The notes: a model not told the origin generated them from the sequence alone. Shown: positions 1 through 5,636, numbered from the stretch's first letter. The stretch: 5,636 bases of DNA from an uncultured Eubacterium sp. (GCA_900548465.1 URKY01000085.1:1-5636); one strand, 5' to 3'. Program-made: numbers and translations.

Positions 1-200
1 ATCATAGTGTACATTACTTCATATTCCTTTTTTTCAATATGGTTCATATATTCCACAAGTGTGTCTTCTGGTGATTCCGTTATCGTCCTTTTTAATAAAA
101 CACCTCCCGAAACAGCAATTACTGTTATAGCTACTATCAGCCCAAAGATCCTACAAATGTAAGATTTTTGGATATTTTGCTTTTTTCGTCTTCTTTTCAT
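1..200 (-). CDS. Penicillin-binding protein with MecA-type (NTF2-like) N-terminal domain, 5' part only
   Basis: The first 66 codons of a gene that leaves the window at base 1. The start is ATG at 200-198, with a good ribosome site (AAAGGA, about 206-211) 5-6 bp upstream. The N-terminus is very basic (MKRRRKK), followed by one hydrophobic segment at about residues 18-36 (from IFGLIVAITVIAV), which is a signal anchor. After it comes SPEDTLVEYMNHIEKKEYE, the opening helix typical of the NTF2-like MecA_N domain found ahead of the transpeptidase domain in class B PBPs such as PBP2a. Such proteins are membrane-anchored D,D-transpeptidases that cross-link peptidoglycan, and some have low beta-lactam affinity. 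The catalytic domain lies outside the window, so function and resistance are inferred. The promoter region carries a BlaI/MecI-like dyad, which supports a beta-lactam-related role. It could also be another lipoprotein-like NTF2 protein, but the opening motif fits PBPs best. Confidence 0.75.
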   Translation of the reverse strand, partial: MKRRRKKQNIQKSYICRIFGLIVAITVIAVSGGVLLKRTITESPEDTLVEYMNHIEKKEYEVMYTM

Positions 201-235
201 AGATATTCCTTTCTTCTAATTTTTTTGTTTCTTAA

Positions 236-253
236 ATCTTACGCTTGTAATAT
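236..253 (-). promoter_or_regulatory. BlaI/MecI-like operator dyad overlapping the PBP promoter
   Basis: Bases 239-250 form a perfect dyad, TTAC-N4-GTAA. On the minus strand it sits in the context ATATTACA-AGC-GTAAGATTT. BlaI and MecI operators are built on a TACA/TGTA dyad with the same 4-bp core spacing, and the flanks resemble the Bacillus licheniformis blaP operator as I remember it. The dyad overlaps the -10 and the adjacent spacer, where a bound repressor would block RNA polymerase. No blaI or blaR1 gene is visible in the window. Confidence 0.5.
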
Positions 254-264
254 TTGAAAGTCAA
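236..264 (-). promoter_or_regulatory. Sigma-A-type promoter for the PBP gene
   Basis: On the minus strand there is TTGACT (264-259), a 17-bp spacer, then TAAGAT (241-236). The -35 matches 5 of 6 consensus positions and the -10 matches 4 of 6. Transcription would begin near 229, giving a leader of about 30 nt that contains the ribosome site before the ATG at 200. The weaker -10 fits a regulated promoter. Confidence 0.6.
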
Positions 265-300
265 GTCTATTTTCAGGAATTGTATGCTCCAGATTCACCA

Positions 301-526
301 TTAGACTATCACACTTTTTCTGTTGCCTTCTATAGTATTGACGGTTCCACCGCTGACACTCTCTACAATTCCAACGTGGTCAATCGTTCCATTGTCTCCC
401 CAGTCAAAGAAAATAATATCTCCTGCCACCGGGGTATAACTTCCGTCCCGGAACCTGCCCTTACTTTCAAACCATCTGACACCGTCCGAACAACGGGAAA
501 ATTTCGGAATGACTCCACCACATCCA
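301..526 (-). pseudogene. CHAP-domain peptidoglycan hydrolase remnant (interior fragment)
   Basis: The open frame gives about 70 residues resembling the C-terminal half of CHAP amidase/endopeptidase domains from conjugative elements: GVIPKFSRC, then GSYTPVAGDIIFFDW, then DHVGIVE, then the terminal EGN motif. The histidine of DHVGIVE and the EGN asparagine, expected partners in the catalytic centre, are present. The catalytic cysteine half is absent, because upstream the frame runs out of homology where a DUF3991/Toprim gene fragment begins (about 512-526). After EGN (base 322) only six unrelated residues follow before the stop at 301-303, whereas the family normally continues with a further strand ending near IYGYG. 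It is therefore cut at both ends. Complete relatives help a conjugation machine locally open the cell wall; this fragment has no expected activity. Confidence 0.7.
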
Positions 527-679
527 TTTCCCATTTGATATTTTCAAACTATCGTGTGTTCTGGTAGTGTAGGTGTTGCCAGAAAAGTGAACCAATTCGT
601 ATGGTTCATAATTTTTCAAGTACGTGAGCAAATCCATCCGCTTGACCTCCCGCACGACCGATGGTGGTATATATGGCAT
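467..679 (-). pseudogene. DUF3991/Toprim-domain protein, N-terminal remnant
   Basis: A recognisable N-terminus (MPYIPPSVVREVKRMDLL, then EPYELVHFSGNTY, then RTHDSLKISNGKWMWWS) matches the start of DUF3991/TOPRIM proteins. These are large primase-like proteins common on Firmicute conjugative elements. I prefer the ATG at 679 over the one at 688: the strong AAGGAG (about 690-695) is 9 bp from the former but almost touches the latter. Homology stops at about base 512, after some 55 residues of a family that is normally several hundred residues long. The last 14 codons (to the stop at 467-469) are an out-of-frame reading of the CHAP fragment. The N-terminal DUF3991 zinc-finger/primase region and the Toprim domain are lost, so this is a deletion product and not a working gene. 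Confidence 0.75.
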
Positions 680-740
680 AATTTTCATCTCCTTTCTTGC
701 CTTAGATTGATATTATTGGGGATAATATCCGGGCATGAAA

Positions 741-790
741 ATAGCCAGGTGATTCCTTGGGATGGAACTATCTGGCTATGTATTTTTTAT
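741..790 (-). terminator. Hairpin terminator at the end of the defence operon
   Basis: ATAGCCAG (741-748) pairs perfectly with CTGGCTAT (772-779), and an inner TTCC/GGAA pairing extends the stem. It begins 11 bp beyond the stop codon of the last operon gene. The T-rich tail TATTTTTTATT is on the plus-strand side (781-791), while on the minus strand only TTTTC follows the stem. It may therefore work in both directions, better for plus-strand transcription. Confidence 0.5.
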
Positions 791-1320
791 TATATACAAA
801 AACTGCTTCCTAATTTCAGTTCTCTAACTATATCATTATTTACTTTTTTAAATTCATCTTTATTATTTGCATAATCTGTAATCTTCATTTCCAACCATAA
901 TTCGGGTGATACTCTAATTCCTGTTACATCACTTTTTATCTGTGTTGCTAATAATATATACATTGAAATCGCTCTATATTTATTAAATGATACAGTATTT
1001 CGCAATGTATAATTTTCTTTTTGCATAGTAGCTGCAATTTTTATTGCTTCTTTTGAGCCATATGCATATATAGTATCCATTAATGAAGTAAAATCATTTA
1101 ATAAATCACCTTTTCCTCCCGTTTGCATAATATTATCCATTAGTTTCAATATTTCATATGGTATAGATGACATTTTTTCAATATGAATACTCGTTTTTTC
1201 TTTTTCCAGTTCTTCCTTAAAATTTCTTTTCATTGATTTATATGTAACTATAAAACCGATAACTGAAATAATACTTGTTACCCCCGATGTAATAATAACG
1301 CCTAATAATTCTTCACTCAT
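790..1320 (-). CDS. Small single-span membrane protein, unknown function (operon gene 4)
   Basis: A 176-aa protein that I do not recognise. It has one clear transmembrane helix at about residues 7-27 (ending GFIVTYK), then a highly charged segment (residues 29-50, KSMKRNFKEELEKEK) likely to form a coiled coil. A mostly helical soluble domain follows, including SPELWLEMKITDY near 138-150. Positive charges directly after the helix suggest the C-terminal domain is cytoplasmic. The start ATG (1320-1318) has AAAGGTG a few bases upstream. It begins 11 bp after the stop of the two-span membrane gene, so the two are almost surely co-transcribed and end at the hairpin at 741-779. Its AT content is higher than that of the ATPase gene, pointing to a separate origin. 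A membrane effector or sensor attached to the AbiL-like pair is possible, but the sequence does not show it. Confidence 0.75.
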   Translation of the reverse strand: MSEELLGVIITSGVTSIISVIGFIVTYKSMKRNFKEELEKEKTSIHIEKMSSIPYEILKLMDNIMQTGGKGDLLNDFTSLMDTIYAYGSKEAIKIAATMQKENYTLRNTVSFNKYRAISMYILLATQIKSDVTGIRVSPELWLEMKITDYANNKDEFKKVNNDIVRELKLGSSFCI

Positions 1321-1331
1321 CTTTTCACCTT

Positions 1332-1910
1332 TTAATTATTTTCTTTTTCTATAATTAGTATTATATCTTCATAAAACGATATTTTATTTGCTATATTCAT
1401 TCTTCTATTTTTGCCCAAAAGGTACAATGTTACACCAATGATTAATATTAGCAACGAAAACATACCATAAAAAATTATTGATTCTTTAAAGTTGAATTCT
1501 AATAACCTCGCAGTTTGTTCATATAATTTATCTGTATTTGATACAAAATAATTAGTTACAATCTCTGATGCTGCAGCATTGTAATTTTTAATTAGTTCCG
1601 CAAAAGCAAACATAAAAGTTAATAAAACAGTTAAAACAAAAATATTTAAAGGCATCCAAATTGCATCAAGAGTTGCAATTTTATTTTCCTCACTTCTTTT
1701 CTTTCCTTTTATGTAATGCACAAAATTTAATCGAGTTGTTTCCGTAAACTGACTACACTTATTTATAATGTGACTTTCCCAGTTTTTATATGTCTTTAAC
1801 TCACTCTTATTATCACCAATACTCTCATATTTTTTATATTCTTCATTTATTTTAAAATCATACGGTGTATTTTCTTTTCTTTTAAATATAATGGTTCTCT
1901 CCTTTTCCAA
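1332..1910 (-). CDS. Two-span membrane protein, unknown function (operon gene 3)
   Basis: Up to 192 aa and not recognised. It has a charged N-terminal soluble region (residues 1-85), a transmembrane helix at about 86-107 (from PLNIFVLTVLLTFMFAF), a loop of about 37 residues, and a second helix at about 145-165 (from IIFYGMFSLLILIIGV). A short basic and acidic tail ends EKENN. The topology suggests that both ends are cytoplasmic. No ATG lies near the beginning. The furthest possible start is TTG at 1910, whose only ribosome site lies about 14 bp away. An ideal AAGGAG inside the frame (1904-1899) instead points, 6 bp on, to ATT at 1892-1890, a rare start codon. The true start is uncertain by about six residues. 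The gene follows the broken RloB-like gene by 31 bp and precedes the single-span membrane gene by 11 bp, in the same operon. Confidence 0.7.
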   Translation of the reverse strand: MEKERTIIFKRKENTPYDFKINEEYKKYESIGDNKSELKTYKNWESHIINKCSQFTETTRLNFVHYIKGKKRSEENKIATLDAIWMPLNIFVLTVLLTFMFAFAELIKNYNAAASEIVTNYFVSNTDKLYEQTARLLEFNFKESIIFYGMFSLLILIIGVTLYLLGKNRRMNIANKISFYEDIILIIEKENN

Positions 1911-1941
1911 ATATCAGTAAATTTTTCCTTAACAATTGGCA

Positions 1942-2601
1942 TTAAGCTAATTCACAATCCTTCAATATCTTCTCAATTGCCTCCCATGCAGCCAATGAAG
2001 GATTCTCTTTATAATACTGATACCCTTTATATTGATACAACGTATATCCATTGTCTTGATTTCTCTGCATGATTTTTCTTGCCCGATCAACAGCCGCAAT
2101 TACATTGGACAAGTCCATTTTCTTAAGACATCTCTTGAAATTATTCTCTTCTTTGAATTCGTCCATATTTTGAAATTTTTCTCCAAACGCCCGGTTAATC
2201 GGTGTAATATACTGTTTTCGATGTGAAAATGACGCATTACAGTTCGTCATATGAAGAATGATCCATAAATCAAAAGTAAAATTACTATATCCCGATTTAT
2301 ATTTTATCTGTTTTCCTATTTTTTCTGCCTTCTTCATATTGTCCAGAGCTTCTTGAAAGCCTTTGACATGAAGCGGTTCATCACTTTCATAATCAAAAAA
2401 ATGATAGATTTCAATCTTTCTGGTAACGGTCAATGATTTCGCATGCTTTAATGGATTTTTTCTTACCGGACAATCAATAGACACCTTGCATGCAACTTTT
2501 TCAGTATTATTTATCGTATCCTGCAGCCATTTTAAGTACTACTGCTCCGTTTCTCCCTCAACACTGAAATAATATTTATTTGTTGGTTTTCTCTTTGCCA
2601 T
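1942..2601 (-). pseudogene. abiLii: RloB/AbiLii-family protein, interrupted by an amber codon
   Basis: Reading from ATG at 2601-2599, the frame is open to the stop at 1942 (219 codons) except for TAG at 2541-2539 (codon 21). Residues before it (YYFSVEGETEQ) and after it (YLKWLQDTI) together form the conserved RloB start, where EGE-x-E is followed by a Y-[FL] pair. A single base change from TGG (Trp) would explain the stop. Downstream are FDYESDE (residues 69-75) and SNFTFDLWIILH (106-117), the family's SN-x-x-F-[DE]-x-W-x-[IL]-LH signature. RloB proteins pair with RloA-type ATPases, as in lactococcal AbiL, and are thought to be the effector half; the acidic EGE and D-x-E residues suggest a TOPRIM-like metal site (inference). 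The start is 2 bp after the ATPase stop, with AGAGGG as ribosome site. A restart at GTG 2484 would lose the EGE motif. It is otherwise intact, so either recent decay or a base-call error. Confidence 0.8.
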
Positions 2602-2603
2602 CC

Positions 2604-3947
2604 CTATCCCTCTTTTTCATCACATAAGATTTCTTCAAAGATTGGAGTAAAATCAATATCCTTTATTGCTCCATACTGGCTGATGAAATACTTGCTCATA
2701 TAATCTTCGTGCTTACGAACACCCTTATCACCTGTTGTACCAAAATCAGATAATGCGTATAATACACTGTCATGGGTATCATCGCCACGCTCAACAAACT
2801 TAATCTCGTCTCTCCTAAAAAGGTTTGAATTCAAAAATATCGGATTATGAGTATTAAATATAAGCTGTGCATGATGGATGTTTACATCATCATTGTGAAA
2901 TACATTGATAATACTCATCAATGCCATCGGATGAATGGATGCATCAAATTCATCCACCACCAATATTCCACCCGTTTGCATCGCTTTAATTACAAGCGGA
3001 AACATATTGATAAATCGAATCGTTCCATATGACTCAAAAATATCTGCTGCAACCGCTGTAGTCTTTTTGTTTTTCATATTTTTAAATACAGAATATAATT
3101 TTGCATCCGGCTCGTCATCGCTCACAACGTATCCTACTGCATTAGAATTGATTCCAAATAATTTTGCAGCTTCATCTGTTGTTTTTTCAACATAGATTGC
3201 TTTCTTTTTTGGATCTGCAAATCTTTTAATCAGTTGCATCGAATCCGCACGATAAATCACCATAAACTTATTCGTAAACCAATCAACAATCAGCTTTGTG
3301 AATTTAGGCGAAAAAATCAACTTAAAACCATTGGTTAAAAATAATTCTTCTTGATTCAAACTGTTTTTCGCAATTTCATTTACACTGTCTGCGTTCTGCT
3401 CTGTTATATCCGACAAATAATCTTTAATAACCTTTAAGTTCTCTATTTTCAGATCTTGCGTACGTTCAAATACTCTTTCTCCATTGACCTCCAGCACTTC
3501 TGCAAGGATTTTTCTTTGATGTTCCTCCTCAAGAAAGGTTCCAAGATCAACCTCTAATTCATAGTGTATTTTAAATTTATGATCTTCTCCATCTTCCTCA
3601 TAAAATTCTATTTCAAAACATACCGGTTTTGATTCCATTTCATTATTATTTGGAATCAATTCTAATGCTGCTGCAGCTGGGTTTGGTGATGATTTTTCTT
3701 CAGAATTTCTGATATTTCCTCTCAAAACAATTGCCCGCAATACATCCATCGCACCAATAATATTAGTTTTTCCTGCCGCATTCGGTCCATAAATAACCGA
3801 AGAACTTAACCCTTTTATCTCTTTTCCTTTTATTTTTGTCTTCATAAGACTATAATCTAATCCCTTTTGTTTTGGCGCAGCTACCATTGAAAAGCTTGCC
3901 TCTTCTACAAAAGATTTATAATTTTTTGTTTTAAATTCAAGAAGCAT
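2604..3947 (-). CDS. abiLi: AAA15/AAA21 ABC-type ATPase, RloA/AbiLi family (abortive infection)
   Basis: A full-length 447-aa COG1106-type ATPase. It opens with MLLEFKTKNYKSF, the usual N-terminal strand of SMC/OLD-like ATPases. Walker A is GPNAAGKTN (residues 54-62), a signature-like ESYGT lies at 305-309, Walker B is ILVVDEFD (328-335) followed by the D-loop region ASIHP, and the switch histidine is in FNTHNP (365-370). The C-terminus carries SQYGAIKDID, matching the conserved YGA-[IV]-P tail. Residues 100-300 form the family's variable insertion. Such ATPases act in the cytoplasm as sensors or regulators that pair with a nuclease-like partner: RloA with RloB, AbiLi with AbiLii, and by analogy PARIS AriA with AriB. 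ATG at 3947 has an excellent GGAGG 7 bp away. It is the first gene of the operon, transcribed from a near-consensus promoter. The ATPase is intact while its partner is broken. Confidence 0.88.
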   Translation of the reverse strand: MLLEFKTKNYKSFVEEASFSMVAAPKQKGLDYSLMKTKIKGKEIKGLSSSVIYGPNAAGKTNIIGAMDVLRAIVLRGNIRNSEEKSSPNPAAAALELIPNNNEMESKPVCFEIEFYEEDGEDHKFKIHYELEVDLGTFLEEEHQRKILAEVLEVNGERVFERTQDLKIENLKVIKDYLSDITEQNADSVNEIAKNSLNQEELFLTNGFKLIFSPKFTKLIVDWFTNKFMVIYRADSMQLIKRFADPKKKAIYVEKTTDEAAKLFGINSNAVGYVVSDDEPDAKLYSVFKNMKNKKTTAVAADIFESYGTIRFINMFPLVIKAMQTGGILVVDEFDASIHPMALMSIINVFHNDDVNIHHAQLIFNTHNPIFLNSNLFRRDEIKFVERGDDTHDSVLYALSDFGTTGDKGVRKHEDYMSKYFISQYGAIKDIDFTPIFEEILCDEKEG

Positions 3948-3991
3948 TTTATTACCTCCATTCTGCTTGTTTTTAACAAAATCATATTTAT

Positions 3992-4020
3992 ATTATAGTC
4001 TTATTGTATGATAGAGTCAA
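3992..4020 (-). promoter_or_regulatory. Near-consensus sigma-A promoter of the AbiL-like operon
   Basis: On the minus strand TTGACT (4020-4015) is followed by exactly 17 bp and then TATAAT (3997-3992). The -10 is perfect and the -35 has one mismatch. The expected start is near 3985, giving a leader of about 40 nt before ATG 3947. This predicts strong, probably constitutive transcription. No obvious operator overlaps it. Confidence 0.8.
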
Positions 4021-4072
4021 TTTTTTATTCTTATTTTGCGCTTTTTCTTCAAAATCATTTTATTTTTGTTAA

Positions 4073-4105
4073 GTCAAGGAATCTTTATATCATAGATTCC
4101 CTGAC
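4073..4105 (-). terminator. Terminator-like hairpin after the RadC remnant
   Basis: GTCAAGGAATCT (4073-4084) pairs with AGATTCCCTGAC (4094-4105) with one mismatch around a 9-nt loop. It lies 15 bp beyond the RadC stop and about 50 bp before the AbiL promoter, so it would separate the two. The following minus-strand sequence (TTAACAAAAAT) is not a proper T tract, so termination strength is uncertain. Confidence 0.4.
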
Positions 4106-4120
4106 TCTCCACCGCTTGCC

Positions 4121-4285
4121 CTATCTTTCCCAATCCATCCTTCCTGTCACATTCAACATCTTTTCTTCTCGGAAACTAAGCATCTTTCCATTAGTTCCGC
4201 CGACAATGATATGATCCAGCAATTCTATCCCCAATAGTTGTCCACACTTCTGCAGTTTTCCCGTAACGATTATATCCTCTTTTGA
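4121..4285 (-). pseudogene. radC: RadC/JAB-domain (MPN) protein, C-terminal remnant
   Basis: The last 54 residues of a RadC-family protein: SKEDIIVTGKLQKCG, then QLLGIELLDHIIVGG, then GKMLSFREEKML, ending at TAG 4123-4121. This is the typical RadC C-terminus, in which the LLGI-x-LLDH-[IV]-I-[VI]-G block is highly conserved. The JAMM metal motif (H-x-H...D) lies just upstream in the family, in the segment normally reading NHPSGD-x-x-PS, and is absent. An in-frame TGA at 4288-4286 immediately precedes SKEDI, and there the sequence becomes the 3' end of the integrase gene, overlapping it by 16 bp. RadC paralogues are common cargo on conjugative elements. The fragment cannot be functional. It may mark an insertion of the integrase-bearing element into a radC gene, or a deletion junction. 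Confidence 0.8.
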
Positions 4286-5449
4286 TCAATGAACGGTTCA
4301 AGTGCTTCAAGACAATCCTCGATAATTTCTTGCTTATCTCCATACACATCAATCGTAATGATTTCCTTAGCATGTCCCATCATCTTCGATACTGCTTTTG
4401 GATTAAAGTCATTCTTCAATAAAATGGTACAGTATGTAGCTCTCAGATCATGCCAACGAATGTCTGGCAAATCATTTTCCTGTAACAGTTGTTTAAAATA
4501 CTTCCAATGAAAATCCTTACTTCGTGGCTTTCCATAAGTAGAACAACATATATAATTCCCATCAAAAAAACGGATTGTTCTTGTCATTGATTCTTCTCTT
4601 ACGATTCTTCTCGTATTTCTGCCTTTCTTCTAAAATCGCTTCAAACAGAATATCTGGAATTGGAATCACTCTGTTACTGGATTCTGTCTTCACATCAATC
4701 TCCTGCTTTGTATAGGTCTTAGGCTTATAGTCCTCTTTCTTGCTCATAGGCACTTTCCCCAACTGACGCTCCACATGCAGTGTTCTGTTGATGTAATCTA
4801 TATCAGAATATTTTACTCCGATTATCTCGCTTCGACGTAATCCCATAAGTACGGCAAACATTACCTGCAAATAAATCGGAGTTTTTTTCGCAGCTTCTAT
4901 AAGAACCTCTACCTGCTTCTGATTCAATGTCTTTTGCTCATCTATATGGCGAGTTCTAAACTCAGTTTTCTTTTTTTGCTTTGGCAAATCACTCCCTTCT
5001 GCCGGATTGACAGAAATCATCTTCTTGTCCAGAGCATATACCATTGACGTATTCATTATTGTCTTTACCAATTTCGCAACAGATTCCGATATTTTAAATT
5101 CCTTATTATAAAGCTGTTGCACATTACCTCTACTTAGCTTTATCAGTTTCGTATTCCCCAAATGCGGATTGATGTGTTTCACAATCGCATTTCGATAAGC
5201 AACGTAAGATGGATCTGTCATTTCAGGACGCATAATATCTTCCAACCAAAATTCCAGAAAATCCTCCATTGCTACGTTATCATAGACAACGTAGATATTG
5301 GAATATAATTGACCTATAACCTCTGTACGAGCTTGTTCCGCTGTCTTTTTTGATGTAAAACCACCTTTCTGCTGTGTAACATCACTGCCGTCCTGAAAAA
5401 TAAGTTTTACTCTAAAACCATATTTATTTTTAATAGTGGTAGTACCATT
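4270..5449 (-). pseudogene. int: Tyrosine integrase (phage/ICE type), missing its start and frameshifted
   Basis: Read across two frames this is a nearly complete site-specific tyrosine recombinase. From 5449 comes NGTTTIKNKYGFRVKL and FTSKKTAEQA, an AP2-like arm-binding domain. From MEDFLEFWLEDIMR (ATG 5269) comes the SAM-like core-binding domain, then the catalytic domain with GLRRSE (catalytic Arg), K in KTESSNRVIPIP, HDLR, MGH and VYGD (nucleophile Tyr). The first frame ends in NNPFF at TGA 4564-4562; the second resumes FDGNYICC from about 4569. The break is a run of seven T (4564-4570 on the minus strand) where six would join the frames. No ATG, GTG or TTG exists between the in-frame stop at 5452-5450 and ATG 5269, so the arm-binding domain has lost its start where the PIN fragment begins. 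It ends shortly after the Tyr at 4270, inside the RadC remnant. Starting at 5269 would give a core without an arm-binding domain. Confidence 0.85.
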
Positions 5450-5571
5450 TTAATCTTTCCACTCTGAACATAAGAACACAAGTGTCCTAATGTACCATCA
5501 TCTCTCAAGTCATACCCAGTGGAATCAAAAATATTAGTATCTATTGTTACATATAATGGATATCTTATCAC
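5407..5571 (-). pseudogene. PIN-domain protein (DUF4935-like), N-terminal remnant
   Basis: From GTG 5571-5569 the frame reads YPLYVTIDTNIFDSTGYDL, then LGHLCSYVQSGKIKMVLP. This matches the beginning of PIN-like RNase domains: the first strand ending in the catalytic Asp (IDTN-[IV]-F), a helix, then a GKI-[KR]-[LM]-V-L strand. After about 43 residues it continues out of frame across integrase sequence and stops at TAA 5409-5407. Most of the domain, including the other acidic residues, is lost. The GTG has no good ribosome site and the frame is open for about 20 codons further up, so the true start is unclear. PIN proteins with this opening occur as toxins or defence-associated nucleases on mobile elements; I infer such an origin here. 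Bases 5572-5636 hold nothing else I can identify. Confidence 0.6.
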
Positions 5572-5636
5572 CCGTATTATGCGTATTAAATCTATTAGGA
5601 AGTTCTTACAACTCCAAACTATTTTCCTTTAATAAA

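Noticed and set aside
280..874. Two plus-strand open frames of 95 and 106 codons
   Set aside because: They are antisense to the CHAP, Toprim and membrane-protein reading frames, lack ribosome sites and show no recognisable motif.
1942..2484. RloB-like gene starting at GTG 2484 as a normal 180-aa protein
   Set aside because: It would lack the conserved EGETE start. An in-frame ATG at 2601 with a proper ribosome site restores it apart from one amber codon, so a broken full-length gene is the better reading.
2032..3195. Plus-strand open frames of 61-86 codons across the RloB and ATPase genes
   Set aside because: They are shadows of strongly conserved minus-strand coding sequence.
3970..3985. 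Small TTGTT/AACAA dyad in the leader of the ATPase gene
   Set aside because: Five-base arms in such AT-rich DNA are expected by chance, and it matches no operator I know.
4191..4373. 60-codon minus-strand frame ending KRGYNRYGKTAEVW
   Set aside because: It is out of frame with both the integrase and the RadC remnant that occupy these bases, and has no family resemblance.
1..5636. tRNA, rRNA, CRISPR array or insertion-sequence ends
   Set aside because: I looked for cloverleaf arms, regularly spaced repeats, and transposase frames or terminal inverted repeats, and saw none.

Overview
This AT-rich window looks like an accessory or mobile region of a low-GC Firmicute. The best guess is a gut Clostridia/Lachnospiraceae-type genome: the integrase, the DUF3991/Toprim, CHAP and RadC (JAB) remnants and the MecA-type penicillin-binding protein all resemble proteins common in conjugative elements of that group. 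This is recognised from memory of families, not from a search. Every gene I can support lies on the minus strand, so the window reads from right (high coordinates) to left.

Right part (about 4120-5571): a graveyard of element genes. The N-terminus of a PIN-domain protein (DUF4935-like) runs straight into a tyrosine integrase that lacks its start. The integrase is split by a one-base frameshift at a run of seven T, although all the expected catalytic residues are present across the two frames. The integrase 3' end overlaps the C-terminal third of a RadC/JAB gene, whose upstream part is missing.

Middle (about 741-4020): a four-gene unit with a near-perfect sigma-A promoter (TTGACT, 17 bp, TATAAT) and a hairpin at its end. 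Gene 1 is an intact 447-aa AAA15/21 ATPase (RloA/AbiLi type). Gene 2 starts 2 bp later and is an RloB/AbiLii-type partner, broken by an in-frame amber codon at codon 21. Genes 3 and 4 are small, unrecognised, very AT-rich membrane proteins (two and one predicted helices) packed 11 bp apart. The first two genes are the recognisable AbiL-like abortive-infection pair. The membrane pair may be passengers or an undescribed extension, and is the most interesting unknown here.

Left part (1-690): the start of a DUF3991/Toprim gene is joined to an interior piece of a CHAP peptidoglycan-hydrolase gene. Next comes a promoter overlapped by a BlaI/MecI-like dyad, which drives the start of a PBP with a MecA-type N-terminal domain; this gene leaves the window at base 1. 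The overall picture is a mosaic of decayed element genes carrying two cargo modules, phage defence and a beta-lactam-type PBP.
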